From DATAAP01 sp041690495 (GTDB lineage: Bacteria; Pseudomonadota; Alphaproteobacteria; CACIAM-22H2), in the NCBI GenBank assembly GCA_041690495.1, contig JAWLHE010000002.1, positions 468,492 through 532,491 on the forward strand: DNA of 64,000 nucleotides, given 5' to 3'. Below are positions 52,104 to 61,313 of this stretch, piece by piece. Numbering within the stretch: the first letter of the stretch is position 1; every line of letters begins with the position of its first letter. The notes below the pieces were generated by a model. The model saw only the letters and a program-made list of their open reading frames with translations. It did not search any database and was not told the origin of the DNA. The position numbers and the translations under genes were made by a program.

Positions 52104-54041
52104 ATGGACAGACCGCTCGCTCGGACCGAATTGCCGGCTTCGAAGCTCACGGACAGCGACTCCGATCCGGAGATCGGCGGGCTGCAACGCCGGCTCCCCG
52201 GCTGGCAGAGAACCGTATTTTTCTGGCTGGCGGCGGGGTTCACCGTTTTCCACCTGATCGTCCTCAACATATATCCGATCGATCCGTGGGTATTCCGGAC
52301 GGCCCATGTGTGCATCGGAAGCGTGATCGGATTCGGGATCTTTGCCGCTTCGTCGCGTGATCGCGACAGCGTGACGATCGTCGATCTGGTGCTCATTGCG
52401 GCGAGCGTGGCTTGCCTCGTGTATGTCGCGGTCAATCTCGAGGCGCTGCTATTCCGGGCCGGCGTGCTGCCGACGTTCTGGGACATGATCGTGGGCATCG
52501 TGGGCACGTTGCTGGTGATCGAGCTGACGCGCCGGACCGCCGGGCTTGCCTTGCCGATCATCGCGATGGTTTTCCTCGCTTACGCCTTCGTCGGGCCCTG
52601 GATGCCCGGCGTACTGCACCACAGCGGCGCAACGCTGGACGGGTTCTTCAGTTACATCTACTCGATGCAGGGCATTTTCGGCCCGACCACCGCAGTCTCC
52701 TCGACCTATATCATCCTGTTCATCGCTTTTTCCGCATTCCTCAACGTTTCTCGGGTCGGGACATACTTCGTCGACTTTGCCTTCTCGGCTGCGGGCTGGG
52801 CCAAGGGCGGTCCTGCGAAAGTTGCGGTGATCTCGAGCAGCCTGATGGGGACGATCAACGGCACGTCGGCCGGCAACGTCGTGGCGACCGGCACATTCAC
52901 AATCCCGCTCATGAAGCGGGTGGGATATCCGGCGCGTAGCGCCGCGGCCATCGAGGCGGCCGCTTCGACGGGTGGTCAGATCATGCCGCCGGTGATGGGG
53001 GCCGGGGCGTTCATCATGGCCGAAATCACCGGGATCCCTTACACCGAGATCATGCTGGCCGCGGCGATCCCGGCGCTGCTGTATTTCCTGTCGGTCTTCT
53101 TCATGGTCGACCACGAGGCGACGCGTCTCAACATGCGCGGCCTGCCGCGCGGTGAGTTGCCTCCGATGGGGGCCATGCTGAGGCGCGTCTATCTATTCAC
53201 GCCGCTTATCGTGCTCATCTGGGCGCTCATCTCCGGGTATTCGGTGATTCGCGCCGGCACGCTCGGAATCATCGCGGCGTTCATCACGAGTTGGCTCCAG
53301 CGCGAGGGAAGAATGGGGCCGGCCAAAGTCGTGGATGCGCTCGAGCAGGGTGCGCGCGGCACCATTCAGCTCATTGCGGTTTGCGCGTGCGCCGGAATCA
53401 TCGTCGGCGTGATCGCCCTGACGGGAATCGGCGGCCGGTTTTCGAACATGATTCTTTCGGTCGCCGGGCAGAGCCAGTTTCTGGCGCTGGTCTTCGCCAT
53501 GCTGATCGCGATCATCCTCGGCATGGGCATGCCGACCACGGCGGCTTACGCGGTCGCGGCGTCCGTGGTGGCGCCCGGTTTGATCCAGCTCGGAATCGAG
53601 CCGCTTGTCGCGCATATGTTCATCTTCTACTACGCGGTGATCTCGTCGATTACGCCGCCTGTTGCCCTCGCCGCGTATGCCGGCGCCGCGATCGCCGGCT
53701 CGGATCCGATGCGGACTTCGGTTGTCGCCTTCAAGTACGGACTGGCGGCTTTCATCGTGCCGTTCATGTTCTTCTACAGTCCTGGCCTGCTCCTGCAGGC
53801 GGATGGCTGGACCGTCCTGCGCATGCTCGCCACTGCATTGCTGGGTGTCTACATGCTGGCTTCGGCGCTGCAGGGTTGGTATTTCGGCCGGACGAACATG
53901 GCGCTTCGCGCTGCCGTGTTCGCGGGCGCCTTGCTCCTCATCGAAGGCGGTTTGTACACGGACCTGGCCGGCATCGGTCTGGGAGCCGGGGCATTCATTT
54001 ATCAGCGTTTGTTCGCGAAGTCATCGGCCGCGCCGGCCTGA
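52104..54041 (+). CDS. TRAP transporter fused permease (4TM-12TM)
   Basis: The 645-residue membrane protein fuses the small DctQ-like part (helices up to about residue 110) and the large DctM-like part. Signatures include SSLMGTINGTSAGNVVATGT near 250, GGQIMPPVMGAGAFIMAEIT near 290 and MGMPTTAAYAVAASVVAP near 475. This fused type is the partner of TAXI binding proteins. It imports the bound solute across the inner membrane with sodium or protons. An upstream TTG is in frame but the ATG is the natural start. Confidence 0.93.
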   Translation: MDRPLARTELPASKLTDSDSDPEIGGLQRRLPGWQRTVFFWLAAGFTVFHLIVLNIYPIDPWVFRTAHVCIGSVIGFGIFAASSRDRDSVTIVDLVLIAASVACLVYVAVNLEALLFRAGVLPTFWDMIVGIVGTLLVIELTRRTAGLALPIIAMVFLAYAFVGPWMPGVLHHSGATLDGFFSYIYSMQGIFGPTTAVSSTYIILFIAFSAFLNVSRVGTYFVDFAFSAAGWAKGGPAKVAVISSSLMGTINGTSAGNVVATGTFTIPLMKRVGYPARSAAAIEAAASTGGQIMPPVMGAGAFIMAEITGIPYTEIMLAAAIPALLYFLSVFFMVDHEATRLNMRGLPRGELPPMGAMLRRVYLFTPLIVLIWALISGYSVIRAGTLGIIAAFITSWLQREGRMGPAKVVDALEQGARGTIQLIAVCACAGIIVGVIALTGIGGRFSNMILSVAGQSQFLALVFAMLIAIILGMGMPTTAAYAVAASVVAPGLIQLGIEPLVAHMFIFYYAVISSITPPVALAAYAGAAIAGSDPMRTSVVAFKYGLAAFIVPFMFFYSPGLLLQADGWTVLRMLATALLGVYMLASALQGWYFGRTNMALRAAVFAGALLLIEGGLYTDLAGIGLGAGAFIYQRLFAKSSAAPA

Positions 54042-54414
54042 CCGGGCATGCGGCTTCCGGCCGTCCGAATGGACTGGGCCTACGCTGGAACAGGACTCGA
54101 TTCGGTCTGTTGAGTGTCGAGACGAATCCAATTCGGTCTCCCGCGGCTTCGAAGGACCGCGTCGCCCGCTTTCCGGGACTGTAAATTCCATTCACGGCTC
54201 GTCCGCGATAGCGAAGCTTCGCCGGAAGGATCAGGCCGGCAATAAAAATACCGGATTTAACTAGATTTCGGTTAAGTAACTTTTTTATAAGCTGTATCAG
54301 GTACTTGTACTTTTGCGCGTCTTGAGTCCGGCCTCAATTTGCGCATATGGTCCGCGGAATCCTAACGCGCCCGGATACAACTTGTTCGGGTTGCTCCCCA
54401 AGGAGGAAATCACG
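54042..54414. other. Intergenic region upstream of pdhA, likely promoter region
   Basis: The middle part (about 54240-54310) is the most AT-rich DNA outside the mobile element (AATAAAAATACCGGATTTAA and CTTTTTTATAAGC). A possible promoter is TTGAGT (54322-54327) with ATATGG 17 bases later (54345-54350). An imperfect direct repeat, ATTCGGTCT, occurs twice near 54101-54140. No gene is supported. This fits a regulated upstream region of the pdh operon. Confidence 0.4.
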
Positions 54415-55422
54415 ATGGCGGCTGCGCCCAAGCGCAAGACCCGGTCCGAAGAGCCGGAGATCGATCCGGCCGAACTGCTCAAGTTCTATCGCGACATGCT
54501 GCTGATCCGGCGGTTCGAGGAGAAGGCCGGCCAGATGTACGGTATGGGGCTGATCGGCGGCTTCTGCCATCTCTACATCGGCCAGGAAGCCGTCGTCGTC
54601 GGCATGCAGGCGGCGATCGCGGAGGGCGACTCCGTCATCACCAGCTATCGCGATCACGGTCACATGCTCGCCTGCGGCATGGACCCGAAGGGCGTGATGG
54701 CGGAACTCACAGGGCGCCGCGGCGGCTATTCCAAGGGCAAGGGCGGCTCCATGCACATGTTCAGCAAGGAGAAGAACTTCTACGGCGGCCACGGCATTGT
54801 CGGCGCGCAGGTGCCGCTTGGCACCGGCATCGCCTTCGCGCACCGGTATCGCGAGAACAACGCGGTGTGCCTGACCTATCTCGGCGACGGCGCGATCAAC
54901 CAGGGGCAAGTCTACGAGAGCTTCAACATGGCGTCGCTGTGGAAGCTGCCGGTCGTCTACGTGATCGAGAACAACAAATACGGCATGGGCACGTCGATCG
55001 AGCGCGCCTCGGCGACAACCGACCTCTATCACCGCGGCCAGGCGCACGGCATCTCCGGAGAGCCCATCGACGGCATGAGCGTGCTGACGGTCAAGGAGGC
55101 CGGTGAGCGCGCGGTTGCGCATGCGCGCAGCGGCAAGGGGCCGTACATCCTCGAGATGAAGACCTATCGCTATCGCGGCCACTCGATGTCCGATCCCGCC
55201 AAGTACCGCTCGAAGGAAGAGGTCGAGAAGATGCGCACGCAGCACGACCCGATCGAGCAGCTCGCCAAGTTCATGGTCGAGCGCGGCGCGGTTGACGAGG
55301 GCGCTCTCAAGAAAATCGACCGCGAGGTCAAGGACATCGTCACGGGTGCCGCGGAGTTCGCGCAGCAGTCGCCCGAGCCCGATCCGTCCGAGCTCTACAC
55401 GGATGTGCTGCTCGAAGCCTGA
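54415..55422 (+). CDS. pdhA: Pyruvate dehydrogenase E1 component, alpha subunit
   Basis: The E1 heterotetramer decarboxylates pyruvate with thiamine diphosphate. From ATG 54415 (after AAGGAGG, the best ribosome-binding site in the window) it is 335 residues. The ThDP motif LGDGAINQGQVYESFNMASL with VVYVIENNKYGMGTS is near residue 165, and YRDHGHMLACGMDP carries active-site His residues. It begins the pdhA-pdhB-pdhC set. Confidence 0.97.
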   Translation: MAAAPKRKTRSEEPEIDPAELLKFYRDMLLIRRFEEKAGQMYGMGLIGGFCHLYIGQEAVVVGMQAAIAEGDSVITSYRDHGHMLACGMDPKGVMAELTGRRGGYSKGKGGSMHMFSKEKNFYGGHGIVGAQVPLGTGIAFAHRYRENNAVCLTYLGDGAINQGQVYESFNMASLWKLPVVYVIENNKYGMGTSIERASATTDLYHRGQAHGISGEPIDGMSVLTVKEAGERAVAHARSGKGPYILEMKTYRYRGHSMSDPAKYRSKEEVEKMRTQHDPIEQLAKFMVERGAVDEGALKKIDREVKDIVTGAAEFAQQSPEPDPSELYTDVLLEA

Positions 55423-55464
55423 TCGCGGCGCGACCAAACAAACCGAGGAACGTCTGGGGACACC

Positions 55465-56916
55465 ATGCCGATCGAAGTGCTGATGCCCGCGCTGTCGCCG
55501 ACGATGACGGAAGGCAAGCTTGCGAGCTGGAAGAAGAAGGAAGGCGACGCGGTCAGGTCGGGCGACGTGCTTGCCGAGATCGAGACCGACAAGGCGACGA
55601 TGGAGGTCGAGGCGGTCGAGGAAGGCACGCTCGGCAAGATCCTCGTGCCGGCCGGAACCGAGGGGGTGAAGGTCAACGCCCCGATCGCCCTGATCCTCGA
55701 GGAGGGCGAAGACAAGGCGGCACTGGCCGCAGCCGCCAATGGCGGTGCGGCGCCCGGGAAAGACCAGGCGGCGCGGCCGCAGGCGGACCATGGGGGGCCG
55801 GATGTGCCGCTGCCGGGCCAGCAAGTCGCCCCCGGCGCGGCCCGGTCCGCCGCGGAAGCGCACGCCGAGGCGCCGAAGCCCCCCAAGCCGCCGAAGCCCG
55901 CGGTCGTGCCCGAGGAAAAGACCTATGCCAAAACCGTCACACTGACCGTGCGCGAGGCGCTGCGCGATGCGATGGCCGAGGAGATGCGGCGCGACGATCG
56001 CGTGTTCCTGCTGGGCGAGGAGGTCGGCGAGTATCAGGGCGCCTACAAGGTCAGCCAGAACCTGCTGCAGGAATTCGGGCCGCGGCGCGTGATCGACACG
56101 CCGATCACCGAGCAGGGTTTTGCCGGCCTCGGCGTCGGCGCCGGGTTCATGGGGCTGAGGCCGATCGTTGAATTCATGACCTGGAACTTTGCGATGCAGG
56201 CGATCGACCAGATCGTCAATTCGGCTGCCAAGACCCTCTACATGTCGGGCGGCCAGATGGGCTGCCCGATCGTTTTCCGCGGGCCGAACGGCGCTGCGGC
56301 GCGCGTTGCGGCACAGCACTCGCAATGCTACGCGAGTTGGTATTCACATGTGCCGGGCCTCAAGGTTGTCAGCCCGTGGTCGGCCGCGGATGCGAAGGGC
56401 CTGCTGAAATCGGCAATCCGCGATCCCAATCCGGTCATCTTCCTGGAGAACGAAGTGCTCTACGGCCAGTCGGGGCCGGTGCCGGAGGACCCGGAGTTCG
56501 TCGTGCCGCTGGGCAGGGCCAGGATCGTCCGGCCCGGGAGCCACGTCACCATCGTCGCGTTCTCGATCATGGTCGGCAAGGCGCTGCAGGCCGCCGAGGC
56601 GCTGGCCAAGGACGGCATCGAGGCCGAGGTCATCGATCTGCGCACGCTGCGGCCGCTGGACATCGACACGATCGTCGACTCGGTCAAGCGCACCAACCGC
56701 ATTGTCAGCGTCGAGGAAGGCTGGCCCTATGCCGGCATCGGTTCGGAGATCGCGGCCCTGATGATGGAGCACGCCTTCGACTGGCTCGATGCGCCGGTGA
56801 AGCGCGTTACCGGCAAGGATGTGCCAATGCCTTATGCCGCCAATCTGGAGCGTATGGCGCTGCCGCAGCCCGAGGACATCGTCGAGGCGGCGCGCGCCGT
56901 CCTCTACAAGAGCTGA
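55465..56916 (+). CDS. pdhB: Pyruvate dehydrogenase E1 component, beta subunit with N-terminal lipoyl domain
   Basis: The 483-residue protein starts with a lipoyl domain (lipoyl-Lys in EIETDKATMEVEAVEEG near residue 43), a Pro/Ala linker (about 95-150) and then the E1-beta transketolase-like domain (LTVREALRDAMAEEMRRDDR). A lipoyl domain on E1-beta is typical of Alphaproteobacteria. Bases 55480-55754 are identical to 56945-57219 in pdhC, so the two lipoyl domains are being kept the same by recent conversion or duplication. Confidence 0.97.
   Translation: MPIEVLMPALSPTMTEGKLASWKKKEGDAVRSGDVLAEIETDKATMEVEAVEEGTLGKILVPAGTEGVKVNAPIALILEEGEDKAALAAAANGGAAPGKDQAARPQADHGGPDVPLPGQQVAPGAARSAAEAHAEAPKPPKPPKPAVVPEEKTYAKTVTLTVREALRDAMAEEMRRDDRVFLLGEEVGEYQGAYKVSQNLLQEFGPRRVIDTPITEQGFAGLGVGAGFMGLRPIVEFMTWNFAMQAIDQIVNSAAKTLYMSGGQMGCPIVFRGPNGAAARVAAQHSQCYASWYSHVPGLKVVSPWSAADAKGLLKSAIRDPNPVIFLENEVLYGQSGPVPEDPEFVVPLGRARIVRPGSHVTIVAFSIMVGKALQAAEALAKDGIEAEVIDLRTLRPLDIDTIVDSVKRTNRIVSVEEGWPYAGIGSEIAALMMEHAFDWLDAPVKRVTGKDVPMPYAANLERMALPQPEDIVEAARAVLYKS
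55480..55754 (+). repeat. 275-bp direct repeat, copy 1 (lipoyl domain of pdhB)
   Basis: Identical by eye, base for base, to 56945-57219, offset 1,465. It encodes the lipoyl domain and start of the linker. Identity stops sharply on both sides, including the first four codons. Silent positions match too, which shows that identity is at the DNA level. Confidence 0.92.
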
Positions 56917-56929
56917 GCGGGAGGACGCG

Positions 56930-58288
56930 ATGCCAATCAAGGTTCTGATGCCCGCGCTGTCGCCGACGATGACGGAAGGCAAGCTTGCGAGCTGGAAGAA
57001 GAAGGAAGGCGACGCGGTCAGGTCGGGCGACGTGCTTGCCGAGATCGAGACCGACAAGGCGACGATGGAGGTCGAGGCGGTCGAGGAAGGCACGCTCGGC
57101 AAGATCCTCGTGCCGGCCGGAACCGAGGGGGTGAAGGTCAACGCCCCGATCGCCCTGATCCTCGAGGAGGGCGAAGACAAGGCGGCACTGGCCGCAGCCG
57201 CCAATGGCGGTGCGGCGCCGGCGGAACCGCCGCCCGCTCCTCCCAAGGCGGCCGAATCGCGTGCGCCGCAGGCGGCGCCGGTCGAAACGGCACCGGCCGG
57301 CGGCGCGCGACCGAGCGGAGCCCAGTCAGGCGGATCGGCTGCCGGCGCGCATCGGGCTGAACCTGCGGGCGGCGCGGAGGCGGGGCGGATCTTCGCGAGT
57401 CCGCTCGCCAGGCGCATGGCGGAACAGGCCGGCATCGACCTGTCGCGGATCACGGGCTCGGGCCCGCATGGCCGGATCATCAAAGTCGATGTCGATGCGG
57501 CGCTCAGCGGCCGCGGCGCTGCGCCTGCCGCGGCGCGCGCGCCGGCGCCCGCTCCCGTATCGGCCCCGGCCGCGACGGTCGCGGGAGCCACGCCGCACCG
57601 TCTTGTGCCGCACACGACGATGCGGAAGGTCATCGCGCAGCGCCTGACCGAATCGAAGCAGCAGGTCCCGCATTTCTACCTGACGGTGGATTGCGAGATC
57701 GACCTGCTGCTCAAGGCGCGCGCCGACATCAACGCGAAGGCCCCCGAGAAAGGCGAGGGAGCGTACAAGCTCTCGGTCAACGACTTCGTCATCAAGGCCG
57801 CGGCTGTGGCGCTGAGGCGGGTACCGGCTGCGAATGCCTCGTGGAGCAACGAAGGAACTTTGCTTTACGAAACCGTCGACATGTCGGTAGCCGTCGCCAT
57901 TCCTGGCGGGCTGATCACGCCGATCATCCGCAACGCCGAACAGAAGGGTCTCGTCCAGATCTCGACAGAGATGAAGGATCTGGCCGCGCGGGCACGCGAG
58001 AACAAGCTGAAGCCAGAGGAGTTCCAGGGCGGCACGTTTTCGATCTCGAATCTCGGCATGTACGGCATCAAGCACTTCGAGGCGGTCATCAACCCACCGC
58101 AGGGCTGCATCCTCGCTGTGGGCGCGGGCGAGCAGCGCGCGATCGTCAAGAACGGACAGCTCGCAGTCGCGACGGTGATGAGCTGCACGCTCTCCTGCGA
58201 TCACCGCGTCGTCGACGGTGTGGTGGGTGCGGAGTACATGCAGGTCTTCAAGAGCATCATCGAAAACCCGCTGATGATGTTGCTGTGA
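56930..58288 (+). CDS. pdhC: Dihydrolipoamide acetyltransferase (PDH E2)
   Basis: E2 transfers the acetyl group from E1 to CoA through its lipoyl arm and forms the core of the complex. From ATG 56930 it is 452 residues: one lipoyl domain (Lys in ETDKATMEVEA), a Pro/Ala-rich linker, the E1/E3-binding domain (FASPLARRMAEQAGIDLSRI near 155), a second linker and the catalytic domain ending in SCDHRVVDGVVGAEYMQ, with the catalytic His and Asp. Its end overlaps a GNAT gene. The lipoyl region is identical at DNA level to that of pdhB. Confidence 0.97.
   Translation: MPIKVLMPALSPTMTEGKLASWKKKEGDAVRSGDVLAEIETDKATMEVEAVEEGTLGKILVPAGTEGVKVNAPIALILEEGEDKAALAAAANGGAAPAEPPPAPPKAAESRAPQAAPVETAPAGGARPSGAQSGGSAAGAHRAEPAGGAEAGRIFASPLARRMAEQAGIDLSRITGSGPHGRIIKVDVDAALSGRGAAPAAARAPAPAPVSAPAATVAGATPHRLVPHTTMRKVIAQRLTESKQQVPHFYLTVDCEIDLLLKARADINAKAPEKGEGAYKLSVNDFVIKAAAVALRRVPAANASWSNEGTLLYETVDMSVAVAIPGGLITPIIRNAEQKGLVQISTEMKDLAARARENKLKPEEFQGGTFSISNLGMYGIKHFEAVINPPQGCILAVGAGEQRAIVKNGQLAVATVMSCTLSCDHRVVDGVVGAEYMQVFKSIIENPLMMLL
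56945..57219 (+). repeat. 275-bp direct repeat, copy 2 (lipoyl domain of pdhC)
   Basis: Second copy of 55480-55754. Recombination between the copies would delete 1,465 bases and fuse the start of pdhB to pdhC. The result would be a normal E2 gene with a loss of E1-beta. Confidence 0.92.
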
Positions 58289-58818
58289 GCGAACCATTCT
58301 CGGTGCTTCCGGAGACGGGTGCCGCGGCCGAAGCCGCCTCGCTTCGGTTGCGCGATGCGCGGGTCGAAGACCTGCCGGTCATCGAGGGGCTGGTCCGTGC
58401 CCTGGCCAGCTATGAGCGGCTCGAGCACGAAATGCGGGCTACGCAGGACCAGCTGCAGCAAGCGCTGTTCGGTCCGCAGCCGAAAGTGTTCGCCCTGATC
58501 TGCGAATGGGAATGCGAGCCGGTCGGGCTCTGCATCTGGTTCTACAATTTCTCGACCTTCCTCGGTCGCCACGGCATCTACATCGAGGACATCTTCATCG
58601 AGCCGGCGCACCGCGGCCGTGGCATCGGCCGCGCCATCTTCCGCCATCTCGCGCGCCGCGCCATCGCGGAGGGCTGCGGCCGGCTGGAATGGTCGGTCCT
58701 CAACTGGAACGAGCCGGCGATCGGTTTCTATCGCGGCATCGGTGCCCGGGCGATGACCGATTGGCACATCCAGCGCGTCACCGGCGGCGCGCTGCACGAA
58801 TTGGCGGGCAAGGCCTGA
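58285..58818 (+). CDS. GNAT-family N-acetyltransferase
   Basis: A GTG at 58285 overlapping the pdhC stop gives 177 residues. The acetyl-CoA motif is YIEDIFIEPAHRGRGIGRAI near residue 100 and the C-terminal WSVLNWNEPAIGFYRGIGA is the GNAT motif B. This type resembles diamine/thialysine acetyltransferases (SSAT-like), but the acceptor is unknown. It is embedded between pdhC and lpd and overlaps pdhC, which suggests a role tied to the complex or simple operon hitch-hiking. Confidence 0.88.
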   Translation: MSEPFSVLPETGAAAEAASLRLRDARVEDLPVIEGLVRALASYERLEHEMRATQDQLQQALFGPQPKVFALICEWECEPVGLCIWFYNFSTFLGRHGIYIEDIFIEPAHRGRGIGRAIFRHLARRAIAEGCGRLEWSVLNWNEPAIGFYRGIGARAMTDWHIQRVTGGALHELAGKA

Positions 58819-58832
58819 AAGGGATTTACGTT

Positions 58833-60233
58833 ATGGCCGAGCAGAATTTCGATCTCATCGTCGTCGGCGGAGGGCCGGGCGGCTATGTCGCGGCGATCCG
58901 CGCCGCTCAGCTCAAGATGAATGTCGCGGTGGTCGAGCGCGAGCATCTCGGCGGCATCTGCCTCAACTGGGGCTGCATCCCGACCAAGGCGCTGCTGCGC
59001 TCGTCCGAGATCTCGCATCTTCTGCATCATCTCGACGCCTACGGTTTCAAGGCCGACAACATCAGCTTCGACCTCAAGAAGGTTGTCGAGCGCTCGCGCA
59101 AGGTCGCCAACCAGCTCTCGAACGGCGTCAAGTTCCTGCTCAAGAAGAACAAGGTCACGGTGTTCGACGGCCACGGCAAGCTCGCCGGCAAGGGCAAAGT
59201 CGCGGTGACGAAGGACGGCAAGCCCGTCGCCGATCTCACCGCGAAGCACATCGTGCTCGCGACCGGTGCCCGCGCGCGCACGCTGCCCGGGCTGGAGCCG
59301 GACGGCAAGCTGGTATGGACCTACAAGGAGGCGATGGTGCCGCCTGCCATGCCGAAATCGCTGCTGGTGGTTGGCTCCGGCGCGATCGGCATCGAGTTCG
59401 CCAGCTTCTATCGCGACATGGGCGCCGAGGTCACGGTGGTCGAGGTGCTCGACCGCATCCTGCCGGTCGAGGACGCCGAGATCTCCGCGTTCGCACGCAA
59501 GCAGTTCGAGAAGCAGGGCATGAAGATCCACACCGGCGCGACGGTGAAGGCGCTCAAGAAGGGCGCCGACAACGTCACCGCGACGGTGGAGGCGGGCGGC
59601 AAGTCCTCCGAGATCACCGTCGACCGCGTCATTCTCGCCGTCGGCATTGTCGGCAATGTCGAAAACATCGGCCTCGAAAGTACGAAGGTGAAGGTCGAGA
59701 AGGCCCATGTCGTGGTGAACGAGTGGCTCGAGACCGGCGAGCCCGGCATCTACGCCATTGGCGACCTCGTCGGGCCGCCCTGGCTCGCGCACAAGGCCAG
59801 CCACGAGGGCGTGCTGTGCGTCGAGAAGATCGCCGGCGTCAAGGACCTGCATCCTCTCGACGTTGGCAGCATTCCCGGCTGCACCTACTGCAGGCCGCAG
59901 GTCGCCAGCGTCGGTCTTACCGAGGATGCGGCGAAGGCGAAGGGCCACGAGGTCCGCGTCGGGCGGTTTCCGTATATCGGCAACGGCAAGGCGATCGCAT
60001 TGGGCGAGCCGGAGGGCATGATCAAGACCGTGTTCGATGCGAAGACCGGCCAGCTGCTCGGCGCCCACATGATCGGCGCCGAGGTAACCGAACTGATCCA
60101 GGGTTACACGGTCGCCAAGAATCTGGAGACGACCGAAGCCGAGCTGATGCACACGATCTACCCGCATCCGACCCTGTCGGAGATGATGCACGAGTCGGTG
60201 CTTGACGCCTATGGCCGGGCTATCCACATCTGA
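58833..60233 (+). CDS. lpd: Dihydrolipoyl dehydrogenase (E3)
   Basis: E3 reoxidises the dihydrolipoyl arm with FAD and NAD+. From ATG 58833 it is 466 residues: FAD-binding DLIVVGGGPGGYVAAIRAAQ, redox-active Cys pair in LGGICLNWGCIPTKALL near residue 45, NAD-binding VVGSGAIGIEFASFYRDMGA near 180 and the C-terminal dimer domain with His-Glu in HTIYPHPTLSEMMHE. It completes the PDH set. Confidence 0.97.
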   Translation: MAEQNFDLIVVGGGPGGYVAAIRAAQLKMNVAVVEREHLGGICLNWGCIPTKALLRSSEISHLLHHLDAYGFKADNISFDLKKVVERSRKVANQLSNGVKFLLKKNKVTVFDGHGKLAGKGKVAVTKDGKPVADLTAKHIVLATGARARTLPGLEPDGKLVWTYKEAMVPPAMPKSLLVVGSGAIGIEFASFYRDMGAEVTVVEVLDRILPVEDAEISAFARKQFEKQGMKIHTGATVKALKKGADNVTATVEAGGKSSEITVDRVILAVGIVGNVENIGLESTKVKVEKAHVVVNEWLETGEPGIYAIGDLVGPPWLAHKASHEGVLCVEKIAGVKDLHPLDVGSIPGCTYCRPQVASVGLTEDAAKAKGHEVRVGRFPYIGNGKAIALGEPEGMIKTVFDAKTGQLLGAHMIGAEVTELIQGYTVAKNLETTEAELMHTIYPHPTLSEMMHESVLDAYGRAIHI

Positions 60234-60244
60234 TATCTATTCGC

Positions 60245-60322
60245 GCGTCATCGCCGGGCTTGGCCCGGCGAGCCATGGTGCCGCGGCGCGATGGATGCCC
60301 GGATCAAGTCCACGCATGACGC
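60245..60322. repeat. Dispersed palindromic (REP-like) repeat between lpd and lipA
   Basis: Bounded by GCGTCAT and ATGACGC. Inside is the palindrome CGCCGGGC-TTG-GCCCGGCG (60252-60270), a middle CCATGGTG...GATGGATG and a second, degenerate arm (CCCGGATCAAGTCC). It has the same design as 1525-1590. It sits between lpd and lipA and could end lpd transcription. Confidence 0.7.
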
Positions 60323-60340
60323 TCTGAAAGGGCGAGAACT

Positions 60341-61291
60341 GTGACCGCACCCGTCGAGAGACTCCGCCATCCCGAGAAGGCCCACCGCCCGGACAACCCT
60401 GTCCAGCGCCGCAAGCCGGAGTGGATCCGCGTCAAGGCGCCGAACTCGGCAGAGTATTTCGAGACGCATGCGCTCATGCGCCGGCTCAACCTCAACACGG
60501 TATGCGAGGAAGCGGCCTGCCCGAACATCGGCGAGTGCTGGCAGAAGAAGCACGCGACGGTGATGATCCTCGGCTCGGTCTGCACGCGCGCCTGCGCCTT
60601 CTGCAACGTCGCGACGGGGCGGCCGGACCAGCTAGACCCGCATGAGCCCGAGCACATCGCCGAGGCGGTCGGCAAGCTCGGCATGAGCCATCTCGTCATC
60701 ACCTCGGTCGATCGCGACGATCTCGACGACGGCGGCGCCATGCAGTTCGTGCGCTGCATCGAGGCGATCCGAGAGGCCAGCCCGGCCACGACGATCGAGA
60801 TCCTCACGCCCGACTTCCTGCGGAAGGAAGGGGCGCTCGAGATGGTCGTGGCCGCGAAGCCCGACGTCTATAACCACAATCTCGAGACCGTGCCGCGGCT
60901 CTATCCCTCGATCCGGCCGGGTGCTCGCTACTATCACAGCCTGCGCCTGCTCGACCGGGTCAAGCAGCTCGACCCGACCATCTTCACCAAGTCCGGCATC
61001 ATGGTCGGTCTCGGCGAGGACCGCGGCGAGGTCATGCAGGTCATGGACGATCTTCGCTCGGCCGACGTCGATTTCCTCACCATCGGCCAGTATCTCCAGC
61101 CGACGCCAAAGCATGCGGCGGTCGACCGATTCGTGACGCCGGATGAGTTCAAGGCCTACGAAACGATGGCGCTGGCGAAGGGATTCCTTGTAGTCGCGGC
61201 AAGCCCGCTGACGCGCTCGTCCTACCACGCCGATGCCGATTTCGCGCGGCTGCGCGCCGCCCGCGTTGCGAAGCAAGGGGCAGCGAAATAG
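60341..61291 (+). CDS. lipA: Lipoyl synthase
   Basis: LipA inserts two sulfurs into octanoyl groups on lipoyl domains, the last step needed to make PDH E2 and the E1-beta lipoyl domain active. The 316-residue protein starts with GTG (60341). It has the auxiliary cluster motif CEEAACPNIGECW (C-x4-C-x5-C) and the radical-SAM motif CTRACAFCNV (C-x3-C-x2-C), and ends near SSYHADADF with the conserved Ser region. No lipB is in the window. Confidence 0.97.
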   Translation: MTAPVERLRHPEKAHRPDNPVQRRKPEWIRVKAPNSAEYFETHALMRRLNLNTVCEEAACPNIGECWQKKHATVMILGSVCTRACAFCNVATGRPDQLDPHEPEHIAEAVGKLGMSHLVITSVDRDDLDDGGAMQFVRCIEAIREASPATTIEILTPDFLRKEGALEMVVAAKPDVYNHNLETVPRLYPSIRPGARYYHSLRLLDRVKQLDPTIFTKSGIMVGLGEDRGEVMQVMDDLRSADVDFLTIGQYLQPTPKHAAVDRFVTPDEFKAYETMALAKGFLVVAASPLTRSSYHADADFARLRAARVAKQGAAK

Positions 61292-61313
61292 CCCGACGCA
61301 TCGCCGTGTGCGA

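Noticed and set aside
54042..54414. Possible riboswitch upstream of pdhA
   Set aside because: Only AT-rich DNA and weak promoter-like sequences; no recognisable aptamer (for example TPP box) was found.
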